Below, piece after piece: positions 21,151 through 32,367 of a stretch of DNA of 64,000 nt. Position numbers and translations under genes: made by a program. Origin of the DNA: Skeletonema marinoi (taxonomy: Eukaryota > Bacillariophyta > Thalassiosirophyceae > Thalassiosirales > Thalassiosiraceae); contig CM060497.1 of assembly GCA_030544225.1 (NCBI GenBank), forward strand, positions 1 through 64,000, given 5' to 3'. The notes under the pieces were generated by a model. That model was not told the origin of the DNA. It did not search any database and worked only from the letters and a program-made list of their open reading frames with translations. Position 1 is the stretch's first letter. Each line of letters opens with the position of its first letter.

Positions 21151-22018
21151 CAGTGAATATTTTCAAGGAGAACGCTTCTCTTCAATTATATTTTATGTGA
21201 TTGCATGTTAATCATGGTTGCAGTCAATGCATTTCACTGGTTGGGAGTTCGAGGAACATGGTTGTCGACTAATCAAGGAATGACATACATGATATTCCCT
21301 CAAGTTGTATTGATTGCTAAAGTGCCATGTGCACAGAACGTACCATCGGTGTGACACATACTTGTCCTTTGTATGAAGGGTTATCAATAAAGGGAACGAA
21401 ACGCCACTTTTCTATTGTGACTTGTGACATTGACAGAAACTGGTGCAGTCATGGTCCCGCCCGTAACAAACCACCGGAACAGAAGTACATACCACCAGAA
21501 CGGAACAGAAGTTTTAAGTCAAGAAAGAATCGTTTGTGACGTGGTTGGTAAATACGCCCAAATTTCCTATGATGCTTACGTTATTGTATCAATATGTGCC
21601 ACGTCACTACCGCCGAGTCACCCAATTTACCTACTTAGCTTAGGAGGGGAATCGTTCGAACGGTACAATATCCCCGGTATCCCCGCCCCCGAACTGCCCA
21701 GATTCTTTTATGTGCCCTGAACTTGCCTATCCTCCCTCCAAATCTCAGCCTCTCAACTGAAATTCTCAACCCTTCACTTTGACAATTCGACTTATACCCC
21801 CCTCAGACCCAGTTTAGCCGAAAATTTTGTACCTCTAGGCAGGTGTATTGTATTTAGAGCGATTCCCCTCATCGATGTAAATGTAATTCCATTTCTATGC
21901 CTGATATTTTTGATAGGGTACTTTACAACTTCTTAATTAATCATTACCAGATTCGCTGCTTCCCTCTTACTCTTGTTTCTAAATCTTCGAGCACTAGTAC
22001 TTGTACTTGTACTGAGTA
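21151..22018. other. Intergenic, no supported gene
   Basis: About 870 bp between coiled-coil copy C and the 3' end of the ChlH gene. Two overlapping short plus-strand frames (21327-21539 and 21424-21720) have no domain or conserved partner. No repeat of note. Confidence 0.45.
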
Positions 22019-25000
22019 CTATCCAAAGGAGGAAGCAACTTGTTCAACTAAATCATCCGCGTCGCTGTAGAGCTGTCGTAATTTTTCGATTGTCTCGTCA
22101 TCTGTGGACCACATCCCTCGTCCATTAGCCTCAAGTAATCTCCTAAGGATGCGCAACAGATAGGTACATACGAGTTAGTCATCATGTGGACCGAAACGTC
22201 CAGAGAAGTTAACTGCACAAGCACAAGAATTACTTACCGAACAACATTCTTGAACGCCTCTGGATTATTCTTTTGAAGGCGCTTGGCTACTTCTTCATCA
22301 AGGGCATATCTTTCGGCCGCTTGGTCAAACACAAAATTATCAACATCAGCTGTGGCAGCCCAACCAACCATGGCAGTCATTCGCTGACTAACTTCATAAG
22401 CTCCTCCACTACCTTGCTCCAACATGGCATCTCGCCATTTTGGATTTAAGAATTTGCTTCTGTACTCCATTCTCAGCACATCTTATGTTTCGGAAAAGGA
22501 GAAACACGACATCATCAGTTATAAAACTTGAGGGAGCCACTCGATAAAGAAATCATATTTCACAACAAATATTGACTTACCTTCGACATCCTTCACTGGA
22601 ACTTTGTCGTCGGATCCTCCGAATGCTTCAATAATCGAAACTGCTACTTTCTTCTTTGCTCCTGTAGCTGGGTCTAACTGTTTCCGGTTTTCTGCGGCCT
22701 TTTTCAGAGCTCCGGTATTGCTGTAATACTCCTGAATGTCAGTCAATCCGTACTCAACTGAGTCAATCTCCTGAACAACCCTCTCTGTTGTGGACAAAAG
22801 TTTGTCGAGGACTTCTGGCCGAGCTGTTCCAGACCTTACTCCGCCGCCACCTTCACTGCGCCCATAAGCATAGGTGTTTCTACCTCTCCATATTTCCCCG
22901 AGAGACTCGGTTTCGTCCCAATCACCATTTCCAACGACTTCATTCACCATGCTACCATAGTCTCCAGGTGGATTTGAAAATAAACGAGCTGCCGGTCTTT
23001 CGGTACCAGTAGCCTCCAAATCAAGGCAATGCTTCTTGATGTAGTTCATATCAGGGCTTTCTTCTGCGATAGAAGCTCGCTCAAACATATCATCGAGCAA
23101 ATCGACAACATTTGCAAATGAATCACGGAAGATCCCAGATAAGCTGGCTAGAACATCAACACGAGGTCTACCCAACTCCTCCAAAGGGACCAACTCAAAA
23201 TTGACGGTCCGTCCAGTTCCTTCCTTCACAGGTCTTGCTCCTACAAGAGCCAACACAATAGCAATTGCTTCGCCACGAGTTTTGATCGTGTCTAAACCCC
23301 ATAATGTCACAGCTATCGTTTCTGGGAAAGCTCCGTTGTTGCTTTCTTGGTGTTGTCTCAAAATCTCTTCCGCCGCCCTTTGACCTCTCGCCCACGCCCC
23401 TTCACTTGGCATCCTATAAGGGTCTAACGCGTGTATGTTCCTTCCTGTAGGCAACACTGATGTTCCATCACGCAGCAAGTCTCCACCTGGACAAGGTTTC
23501 ACATATCCACCATTGAGCGCCGTCACCACTCCGTCCATTTCCTCGGTATTTCGTTTGAGCAGTTCTACGATTTTCAACGCCTCGTCTTTCAGTGGCTCAT
23601 CGTCACTCGTCTGAGTTCTACTGTCATCAGAGTTATCTCCCATGAAGTTATCTGCAAAGGATTGTAGCCATGACAAAAAGGAGTTACTCGATTCTGTTGA
23701 CTTATGCGTCTCGTGAGACAGTGCAATCACTTCTTCAAGTTCATCCACAGACAATTTGTCATCAAAATAAGCATTGAGATATGAGAGTAACTCTTTATCT
23801 GTTGGCTGTCCCCCAAGTGTATGGAGTCCACTTGAGAACAGCCGTTCCTCCAATGTTACCAAATAATTGGACAAATTTGCAACCCAAGCATCAAAGTCCT
23901 CAACTTTTACAGCACTCAAATCAAGCTCCCCCTCAGAGTTCTCTACAGAGAAATTGTACGGCACATCTGCAGTTATACCTGCCCTCTCACATGAGCCCCA
24001 AATTGCGTCTCGGAGATCTGATCGACTATCTTCACCCGATCGATATTCATTCACAAGGTCTTTGAGATTTGCCAACTCAAGATAGAGCCCAGCTCTTCCG
24101 TATGGAGGTACGTTGTAACTAACTAATGTTCCATATCCTCTTCGCTTGGCTAGGATTGATTCCGAAGGGTTGTTCGCAGCGTAAACGTAAACATTAGGAG
24201 TTCCTCCCAGCAGTTCATCCGACCAACTCTGCCTGTCATTACCAAGTGGCTGACCAGGAAGCCATTCCACCGTTCCGTGCATACCCAAGTGTATCACAGC
24301 ATCCGTTCCAAAGCCCCCCTTTTCTTCCGGAAGTCTCATCCATTCGTAGGCGGCAGTATATTGTGGGTGCGGTGTCAAATCTCGCTCGAAAAGAAGACGC
24401 ATTGGATCACCTTCGACACCTAGTAATGGCTGCACGGTGACTGCATAAACGTCACGAGTGAAGAAACAATGCATTAGTAACAGATACAATTGAACTGTCA
24501 ACAAAAAGTGCAGTAAACGAGGTTTGACTTACTCCAAATATTCCCAATCTGCAAGCCATTAATAACCATTTCACCTTTCATATTCATTCCCGGCCCTCGC
24601 TCTTTCTCTGGCCAACTTTTCCTCACCTTCTTGGCCATGTATTTGCCCAACATCTTCTCCAACTCATCAAAATTCATATCCTTTCCGAGCACAGTTGCCC
24701 CCGCCAGTCCTCCACCAGGCTTTGCAAGTGTTTCGGGGACAGTCTCATCGCCATTTCGAGCGCGTTCCATCCTTTGTTCAATTGCAGATTGCATCTTGTC
24801 AGATCCACCGGCAATGACTGAATTTTCAGAGCATACTGCCAAGGCGGCAACCAAACTTTGTCCACTTGCATCTGGATCTGTCGCAAAGTCGCCCACATTG
24901 TATCCTTCCTCGTGCAATCGTTTCAACAGCTGTTCAAGGGAGTTGGGCACATCTAACAGGGCGGCGGTTCCAACGGCGCCCACATTAGGCGGGAATCCAT

Positions 25001-26894
25001 AAAGCATGACACTAATTTTGCGATCTGCAGGGGGTGTCTTTCGAAGATTCACCCATCCACGGAGACGACTGCACACCTTCCTCACTCGTTCGGGAACGAG
25101 TGCGATCTTGTCGCCAACCAAACCACCCAATACCACTGTATCAATCGCCCCATCCAACTCGGGTAATGAATACAACACTACCGATTGCAAACCAAGCACT
25201 CCATTCGATTGCCACATGGGTATACTCTGAAGTAACAATGGACTAGCAACAATATACGGAACATCCATACTTTCAAGAAGAGCAGCAGCCACATCCACAT
25301 TCCGCCCTGCCTCCATCGACCCCGCTGGTCCTCCCACGAGGGGGAATCCAATAGTCGACACAATGGCATCTACACATGTAGCCTCATTCGATTTGTACGT
25401 GGAATCCCTCACAATAGTCCCAGTAGATACACCCTCAATTTCATGTGTAGAAGTTAACCAATCCCTAACAATCGTATGTGCCTCAACACCATTAATGAAT
25501 ACTGGAACGGGTATAAACCCCTCAGATTCAAAGTATTGAATCAAGTCTTGAATGTATCGTTGATTTGTAATGACGTGCTTTCGGTAGAGGAGGAGGGCGA
25601 TGCGGGGTGAGTTGTTGGGTGCTAGTTGGAAGTTGTGTTGTTTTGCTTGGTTGGCTGCTGTTGGGGATAGTCTCCATTCCATGTCTGTGTGTTGATGATG
25701 ATGAGTAGTACAAACGATGAGATATGAGATTATTGTACCACGATACAAGAACCAATCCTCCTAACATCATGGCAGAGTAGATATTGAGACTTACATGATT
25801 TTGGATGAGAAGCATACCCATCCAACAGAGGATGCAACAATCCAATGTCAGGGGTAACTTCCAACTCTGGAAGTGTCAATGATTCCAATTCATTCTGTTT
25901 CTTCGCTTCGTCAACTGTTACACCCTGCTGCTGTTCTGTAAGATATCGTTGCACAACAAGTTGTAACATGGCCTTGACATTATTCAAACCTCCTTGATTC
26001 CAATAGCGGTATGCTTCTAGCCAGCAGCGTAGATCACTGGCCTTTTCTCTGTGTGAGTGTGATGCATATATGATGTGAGTAAATGATGCAAATGATGATA
26101 TTGAGCTCGAGCCTAATAAACAAACATCAATCAACTCACCCCGGAATAAACTTTAACAAGTCCGGACCAACCTTTAACATTTTCAAATATCCATTAATCT
26201 TGTCCTCCTCCTTACCCGATGAAAACTTGTTCAATATCGCCTTGACTGCGGGAGGTGGTCCATCACTACTACCACTCCCATCTTGTTTAGCCTCCATGTT
26301 GAACGAACCAACTTTATTAAACGTCATGAGCTCCGTAGCACATTCAAACAACAATCTCGGTCCCTTGACATGGGGCAATAACTCGGATACAGCCATGACA
26401 TCATCATAATCAAAGATTAACGAGCCAATGAACAAATCTGCATTTTGGACGGCAGTTGCAAATTCGGATGAGGAGGATCGGATATCGGAATCGCTAAATA
26501 CTTGTAGGTGAATGTGGGAGGAGAGTGGAGGGGGGAGGAGTTGTCCTGCTTTTTGGTAGAGGTCGCGGTTGAATGATTCGAAGCCTGTTGTTAGGACTAT
26601 GTTGACTGTGTCTTTGTTGCCATCATCTTTACCGCTGTCGTGTTCTACATCATCATTATCATTGAAGGAAGTAGTAATGGCGTCCGTCTCGGGTGTCAGC
26701 GTGGAGTGAAGTCGAGAGATCGGTATTCTTCTTTTTCTAGCATCATGTTGTAGTGGTATGTTGCTTGGCCGCAGCAGCAATCTTCTTTGCTGTTTTGATG
26801 ATCCTATTGTAAAGCCATCTGCGACCCAAGCACCTGATAATAATATGAGTGTAGAGGAGAGGCTAAGCAGTCTCCAAGCTATATTTGCAGCCAT
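22019..26894 (-). CDS. chlH: Magnesium chelatase subunit H, plastid precursor
   Basis: Six exons fit without a frame error: 26894-26140, 26048-25795, 25684-24533, 24440-22581, 22481-22238 and 22142-22019 (1462 residues). ChlH binds protoporphyrin IX and, with ChlI and ChlD, inserts Mg2+ at the start of chlorophyll synthesis. The N-terminus (MAANIAWRLLSLSSTLILL...VADGFTIG) fits a diatom bipartite plastid signal. Family landmarks in order: NIVLTTGFESFNRDLY, then GNIW/ITVQPLLGVEGDPMRLLF across the exon 3/4 junction, DAVIHLGMHGTVEWLPG, VYVYAANNPSESILAKRRGYG, LPTGRNIHALDPYRMPS, ETIAVTLWGLDTIKTRGEA, FLNPKWRDAM and LLEANGRGMW. An upstream Met at 26927 is an alternative start. Some algae carry two ChlH types; which one this is needs a tree. 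Confidence 0.95.
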
Positions 26895-27030
26895 TGTTTT
26901 GTTATGTGTACTTATGTGCTTCTTCATGGAGATGATCTTCTCGAAAAATGAAAAATGAGAAGCGGGAAGCGGGCATTTTGGATATGTGCCATTGTTGCGT
27001 ATCATAAAAATATTTAATCACAACATTACT

Positions 27031-27114
27031 TTAGCGACGAAATGAGATTTTAGCGACGAAATGAGATTTTAGCGACGAATTGAGATTTTAGCGACGAATT
27101 GAGATTTCAGCGAT
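27031..27114. repeat. 19-bp tandem repeat, about 4.5 copies
   Basis: Unit GAGATTTTAGCGACGAAAT, with the later copies reading GACGAATT. It lies about 140 bp upstream of the ChlH start on the far side of the promoter, so it may contribute to ChlH control or be a plain minisatellite. Confidence 0.75.
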
Positions 27115-27329
27115 TAGTAGATTTTGTTGCGCAGCGATAAAAAAAAAAATGCATATCACCAGTCCCAGGTCCCAGGTCCCAGATGTTCTTTGCAACAAAG
27201 GTTACGAGAGTCTATTCATTTTCATTTTGATACTGATTCCGTGGTAGAGCTTGCCTTCTGACTCGTTTTGCACATCGCAACCTTTTATGTGCAATAGACT
27301 TTGTAAATGTATGCTGTAGAACATACTTA

Positions 27330-27557
27330 CTAATTCCGACAATAAACAGATGTCCCTGAGACAGATGTGTCAGCTGCGCCTCTGTGACCAGCCGGACCCG
27401 GGTCCAAATTCTCATTCTCGGAACTTTGGCCACGAAGCGGCCAACAAGCCCAAGCGAAGATCATGATGTTCTGCGATAGCATTGCCATGGCATAAAATAC
27501 AGCACGTGAATTAAACACCGCACCGACAGTAATAATATTAAATAGACTCCAATACAA
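27330..27557 (-). CDS. Short hydrophobic ORF, uncertain
   Basis: 75 codons beginning MYWSLFNIITVGAVF, with one or two hydrophobic segments (AMAMLSQNIMIFAWACW). It lies divergently from, and almost touching, the ClpS-like gene. A GTAAGTATG donor occurs at its end, but I could not find a convincing next exon. It may be a fragment of a membrane protein or chance coding. Confidence 0.2.
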   Translation of the reverse strand: MYWSLFNIITVGAVFNSRAVFYAMAMLSQNIMIFAWACWPLRGQSSENENLDPGPAGHRGAADTSVSGTSVYCRN

Positions 27558-27571
27558 TAAAATTGATCACC

Positions 27572-28519
27572 ATGAGAACAGCAATGTCATCCGCCACAAT
27601 GGCCTTCGCCATAATTTTCTCCGCCGCCACCTCATCATCCTCCATCGTTTCGGCATTTCATTATTCTGCCATCTCTCCCCTCTCAGCGACCAATAGCAAT
27701 GCTGCCGCCCCTTCTCATAGATCATCATCATCATCCACCCAACTAGACGCCGCCGCCAACAACTTTTCCGAATTGGATAAATTACGAGCGAAGCGATTAA
27801 GTCTGAGGCGCCCATCACCGCCTTCGCCGTCCGATGCAGCAGCCATCAGTGACAACATCAACGATGACCACGCCTCCGCTGGTGACCAACAGATGCAGCA
27901 GCAGGGATTGGAATATCTCTACGATCAGAGACAAGAACGACATGATGATGACTTTTTTCATGTCATTCTCATGCCTTCGTAAGTATTCATTATTCTTTAT
28001 ATTTATCAGATTATTTAATTCAATGATGAGAATTCTCACCACCATCTGCTCCCCTCCACTATCTACTGTTATTACATCATACACAGAACATTCACCAAGA
28101 AACAAGTCTCGATAGAACAATCCACCACCTCCCTCCTAACCGCCCTCTCCACCACCACAGCCGGTGGCGCCAATAATAATCAACTAACCTACGAAAAGGC
28201 ACACAATCTCTCACTCTTCGCGAAACATCAGGGCTTCTCGGTCATTGGAACGTGGACCCGTGAAGATTGTTTGTTGATTGGTGAGACTCTGTTAGAGGAG
28301 GGGCTGGATTGTCGGGTGATTCCTTATAATAGTGCTCTTCCGTCTTCGACGGTACCATCTTCTTCGTCATCTTCATCATCATCATCGGTGGTGATGGGTG
28401 AACAAACGAGGGAGGAGAGTGATTTGGAGAGTAAAAGTGTCGTGACAGTTGGTGGTACTACATCATCATCGTCTTCATCATCGTTTAGCTCCGACTATTT
28501 ACTCTCATTGAGTCCTTAG
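27572..28519 (+). CDS. ClpS-like protease adaptor, plastid-targeted
   Basis: Exon 1 (27572-27978) and exon 2 (28087-28519) join in phase 2 across a 108-bp intron; 279 residues. The precursor starts MRTAMSSATMAFAIIFSAA, and SSIVSAFHYSAIS is a diatom-type signal/transit junction with Phe at +1. The ClpS-like core spans about residues 129-215: DDFFHVILMPS, LTYEKAHNLSLFAKHQGFSVIGTW and LLIGETLLEEGLDCRVIPY correspond to the y.ViL.nd, A..im...h..G.a..g and a..l...gl....e strands and helices. ClpS adaptors deliver N-degron substrates to the Clp protease. The insert between strands is longer than in bacterial ClpS, and Ser-rich runs follow the core. The classic N/D residues of the binding pocket are not obvious, so substrate choice is open. 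Confidence 0.7.
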
Positions 28520-29514
28520 AAGAATGATGAATGAATGATTGTGTACTTACTTGACTGCAGTGTACAGAAAGAGAGAGATCATCCTTGTACATATCATCTC
28601 TCTCTCTGTGGTCAAGAGAAGAGGAGTGTAACAGATGTCTTGTTGACAACATTATTTATATATCAATCATTAGAGCATAAGTAGTAGAGTAATGTGTTGT
28701 AATTGGTATTGTTATTATTTGATAAGTCTTGAGTATCACATACGTGCTGGTTTGGAACTAAGCCTCACATATGCGTAGAATGTGTTACCAGAGAGGCCGT
28801 GGAGGAGGGAGGGGGACTGGACAGAAGATTGATCATCCTGCATGAAGAAACGAATGAAAATAACTCTTACTTTTCATAGAAACTGACCATTTTGTCTCAT
28901 ATAGATGCACTCTTGTGTCTGTCTATGCTTGATAAAAATCTACACCAATTGTAGATGTAATCCTCGGAGACTACAGTGAATAGTGCTAGTGCAAACAATT
29001 ACATGCACGATTCTCAACATGGTGCCAGTTACAATTACATTGACTTCACATGGGTACACTACGTTGAACGCTATTCAGGGGAGAGTGGAATGTGGAAGGA
29101 GAATAGGTGTGATCAGATTGGTGCCAACGTCGAGAGAGATGGCTGTTATCTTTTACCTTAGACTTAGTATGAGGAAGTAGATGCAGTCAGGTTTGTTGTA
29201 GTTGTAGACATATCAGAAGTTTGCACTTGCACTTTCGAGTGCGCATATGTAGGAACTCATAAGTAACTGAAATTCACTAGCTTATAATATCATTACTAAC
29301 TTCTTGTCGTTTCGATGCTCTCTTGGTTCGTGTGATTGCTTCATGTTTGAGATTGAGACGAAATGAATCTAGCACTAGTAATCGCAGAGTCGCAGATGTG
29401 CATACACCTGACGTACATCATCTCTCTCTCTCTCTCTCTCTTTGGGTCTGTTCCTTCAAAAGATGCAACTTCTTGATATATCTTCTTGAAGTTGTGCCCT
29501 TGATCAAGCTTTAC
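28520..29514. other. Intergenic, 3' side of the secreted-protein array
   Basis: About 1 kb without a supported gene. From about 29265 it becomes homologous to 30798-31000 and 38870-39120 (shared AGCTTATAA, CTTCTTGTCGTTTCG and TTCCTTCAA.AGATGC), so this is the duplicated 3' flank of the LRGG genes. A (CT)n run lies at 29420-29442. Confidence 0.5.
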
Positions 29515-30193
29515 CTACTCCTCTTCCGTATGCGTATCTGTGGACGTGGTCGTGGAGGACGTGGTGTCATCATCATCTTCGTCTTTCCCGCTTGCATAGG
29601 GATGGCCTTCAAAGATAGTCATCAGACAACATGTGAGAAAATGCGGCTTTATGAAATAGAATAATACACCGGAGTAGAAAACAGAAGAATGACTTACCCG
29701 ATCTTCCTCTTCCAGCGCCACCACGGCCACGGCCTCCAAACCCACGTCCAGGTAGTCCACCACGTCCTCCGCCTCCTCGTCCTCCACCACCAGCACGTGC
29801 AGGTGGTCCAGCACCACCCGCTCGGACAATCACATTGCAATCTCCACCGCAGGAGACACGACAAACGTCCGACTCGCAGTTGCTGATCTTGCCATTGGTC
29901 ATGATGGCACCGTCGCAATTTGGATATCCCCATCCACTTCCAATTGTCATAATACCACTATTAGAGCTTGTTGCTTGGAAGCTTCCTGTCACACAGCACT
30001 TGGTGAGGCTCATGCGGCCACATTGAATTGTAGCAGAGCTTCCCCTAGGAACGACGGTAACGGTAGATGCGATAAGTTCAAGGTCGTGGTCGTGCTTGTG
30101 CTCTTCCTCATCGCCTCCGCGGAGGCTCTTGGGCTCATGCTGAGCTGCGGTTGCGGCCAAGAAGAGTGATAGAAAAACGATTTGGAACTTCAT
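29515..30193 (-). CDS. Secreted Cys-rich LRGG-family protein 1
   Basis: Exon 1 (30193-29698) and exon 2 (29606-29515) join in phase 1 across a 91-bp intron; 195 residues. MKFQIVFLSLFLAATAAQ is a signal peptide, followed by HEPKSLRGGDEEE. The Cys module (about residues 50-125) has IQCGRMSLTKCCVTGSF, an internal Gly/Cys segment and CRVSCGGDCNVIVRAG. A Gly/Arg-rich stretch follows (RGGGGRGG...GRGRGGAGRGR), and exon 2 adds an acidic Thr/Ser tail ending EEE. The protein is probably extracellular. Family not recognised; the LRGG motif just after the signal peptide is shared with the copies at 32083 and 39778. It has no membrane segment after the signal. Confidence 0.8.
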
Positions 30194-30988
30194 GCTTGTG
30201 TGTCGTACTGCTTTTTATGTGAGATAGTATTACCACGGACAAAGTTGCTGCCGATGGCTGGTAGCTTTCATCATCGATTTCGGCTTGCAGCTGTGTTTTG
30301 ATGTCTCTGTTTTGACGCGTGTCGCCAAAGAGACTCCTCGGTAACTGCGACTTCTATTCTGTCCAGCGCAAGCCATGATGTCCCTTCTTTCTGCTCGCAT
30401 GATCCATCGAACTTCTCAGTCGCCTCTGTGTGAGGTTTGAACGATGTAAGTTATGTCAAGACAATAGAAAGGAGGTCGTTCCTCGCAAAAAATTATGGTA
30501 TGAATCAGCTAATTGCATCGCCTACAACAACTCATCTGCCATCTGCATCGCAGCATTCATGACGCTATTATTGGTAATACTATTTGATGATAAACGAAGA
30601 CTGCAGGTAGATCGCAAAATAGCGTAAATAATCGCTTTGGAAATCACTCCCTCGGAGCCATGTGGCTTAGAGCATGGCTCAGGACTTGTCAAAACACCAT
30701 GTCACGCATCTCTACCCAAACTCCAAGTATCACAGCCGTTCAAATTCAAAGCAAAGAATTGAACAGAACTCTCATACTCATAAACTCTCACACTCATAGC
30801 TGAAATTCACCAGCTTATAAAATTATCGTACTTTCTTTGCCTACTATTCTTCGTTTCTTGTCGTTTCGGTGATTAAAGACTCGTACATAGATGTGCTTGC
30901 CCCCTGACATCTCCTTCGTTGGGTATATTCCTTCAATAGATGCGAGTTTCTTGATATCTTGAAGGTGTGCCCTATCAATCGTTACTAC
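30194..30988. other. Intergenic, duplicated promoter and 3' flank
   Basis: Holds the upstream box of LRGG gene 1 (30314-30352) and a longer stretch, about 30480-30670, that is also found at 38540-38720 (TTATGGTATGAATCAG, CTGCAGGTAGATCGCA). From about 30800 it becomes the 3' flank of the next unit. No gene seen. Confidence 0.5.
30314..30352 (-). promoter_or_regulatory. Upstream box of LRGG gene 1
   Basis: GACGCGTGTCG...AGACTCCTCGGTAACTGCG, about 121-159 bp upstream of the ATG. The same box occurs at 38401 and 39894, at matching distances from the other two LRGG starts once the inserted element is discounted. Conservation of box and spacing suggests a promoter element; no binding protein is known. 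Confidence 0.5.
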
Positions 30989-31556
30989 TCAATTAATCCT
31001 CATCCATGTCCATGTCGTAACAGCTGGAACTCTCACACTACAACTTTCATCGCAAGAGACAGAGCACAAGTTCGACTGGCAATTGCTTAACGAGCCATTT
31101 GACATGGTGTAAGCCTGGCAACTCCCTCCACCTCCAATTGTCATGCTTCCCACACTGTTTGTTGTTTTGAAGGATCCTGTCACGCAACACTGACTTCCTG
31201 AGCCACATTGAATTGAAGCGGACTTGCCCCGTGAAATGATGTGGTTGATCTGACGAGTGCTGCCTGGACCTATAGAGGTAGTCGTCAAACATTAGTCGTC
31301 AAACAATAGACAGAGATGTTAGGAGTGTGACTTTATGATGATCAATAATAAAACATAAGCATCACTTACTGACTGCACCTCTGCCTCCCTTGCCTACTCC
31401 GGCTCCAGCACGGCCACTACCATGTGCAGTACCAACACGTCCAGCACCAGCACCGCCATATGCATATGGAACTGGAACTCCTGTCCGTGCTGGAACTCTC
31501 ACAGTACCCGAACGTCCCCTGGTATCACCTGGCCAGCCATATGTTGGCGGCCATTG
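30989..31556 (-). CDS. Second Cys module of LRGG gene 2, downstream of TAG
   Basis: Two exons, 31556-31380 and 31269-30989, join in phase 1. The first is in frame with, and directly follows, the TAG that ends the gene at 31557-32083. It encodes a Gly/Ala/Pro-rich linker (QWPPTYGWPGDTRGRSG...). The second encodes a complete Cys module: IQCGSGSQCCVTGSF, a Gly-rich core and CSVSCDESCSVRVPA. There is no Met, no signal peptide and no upstream box of its own. The simplest reading is that this was, or is, the second half of one two-module secreted protein. It could be reached by stop read-through or be a decaying remnant. Confidence 0.5.
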
Positions 31557-32083
31557 CTATTTTGATTTTGGCCAGCCATAGCCTGAATAGTCTTCAAAGA
31601 CAGTTACAAAAGTGATGTTAGAAGGTGCAGTTTATGATCACTAATGCATCGGAGTAGAAAATAGAAGAATCACTTACCGTGTCCACCATTGTTTCCATAA
31701 CCTCCAGGGCTACCAGCACGTCCAGGCAGTCCAGCGCTACCACTACCAGCTTTGACAGCCACATTGCAATTTCCATCGCAAGACACGGAACACGAAGTCG
31801 ACTCCTTGCATTTGCTCAATGTCAACGAGCCATTAGACAAGGGTTCCTGACAACTGCCTCCAAACTGCTGAATTCCTGTATTGATTTTCCATTCGAAGCT
31901 TCCTGTCACAGTCACGCAGCACTGACTTCCCGAGCCACAATTGATCGTAGCAGAGCTTCCATTAGGAACGACGGTATATCCGACAAGTTCAAGGTCATGC
32001 TCATCGCCTCCGCGGAGCCCCTTGGGCTCATGCCGAGCGTGAGCTGCGGCCAAGAGTGACAGAAAAACAATTTGGATCTTCAT
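31557..32083 (-). CDS. Secreted Cys-rich LRGG-family protein 2
   Basis: Exon 1 (32083-31678) and exon 2 (31591-31557) join in phase 1; 146 residues to the TAG. MKIQIVFLSLLAAAHA is a signal peptide, followed by RHEPKGLRGGDEHD. The Cys module reads INCGSGSQCCVTVTGSF and CSVSCDGNCNVAVKAG, then a collagen-like Gly/Pro segment. Exon 2 is short (DYSGYGWPKSK) and stops where genes 1 and 4 continue into an acidic tail. The open frame resumes directly after the stop (30989-31556). The LTR element at 32152 lies 68 bp upstream of the ATG and separates the gene from its box at 38401. Confidence 0.75.
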
Positions 32084-32151
32084 GATGAACTTGCTTATGT
32101 GCTTCGGTGCTTTTTATGGGAGAACGGTATGTGTTGCTTGACGATGGCTAC

Positions 32152-32367
32152 CGAATAAATTCTGATAGTGCTAGATGGGCCTATTAGGGCCCGATGATCT
32201 CATGGTTATTGCTTTACTACTTGATATTATGCTACACAAAGTCCGTCCACCTAACGCAGGGCCACAGGGCTTATGCCTTATGCCGCCCATTCTATTGGCA
32301 TTCCTTCGGAACCTTTCTGGCTTCTGGGCTTCTCAGCCAACTTACCAGTATTATCCATATTTACTCG
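32152..32367. repeat. Left LTR
   Basis: 216 bp, identical by eye to 38128-38343, starting CGAATAAATTCTGATAG and ending CCATATTTACTCG. Short open frames inside it are duplicated only because the LTR is. Confidence 0.8.

Noticed and set aside
27212-27433. Minus-strand ORF as a second exon of the hydrophobic ORF at 27557.
   Set aside because: The only phase-compatible acceptor would leave an intron of about 32 bases, too short.
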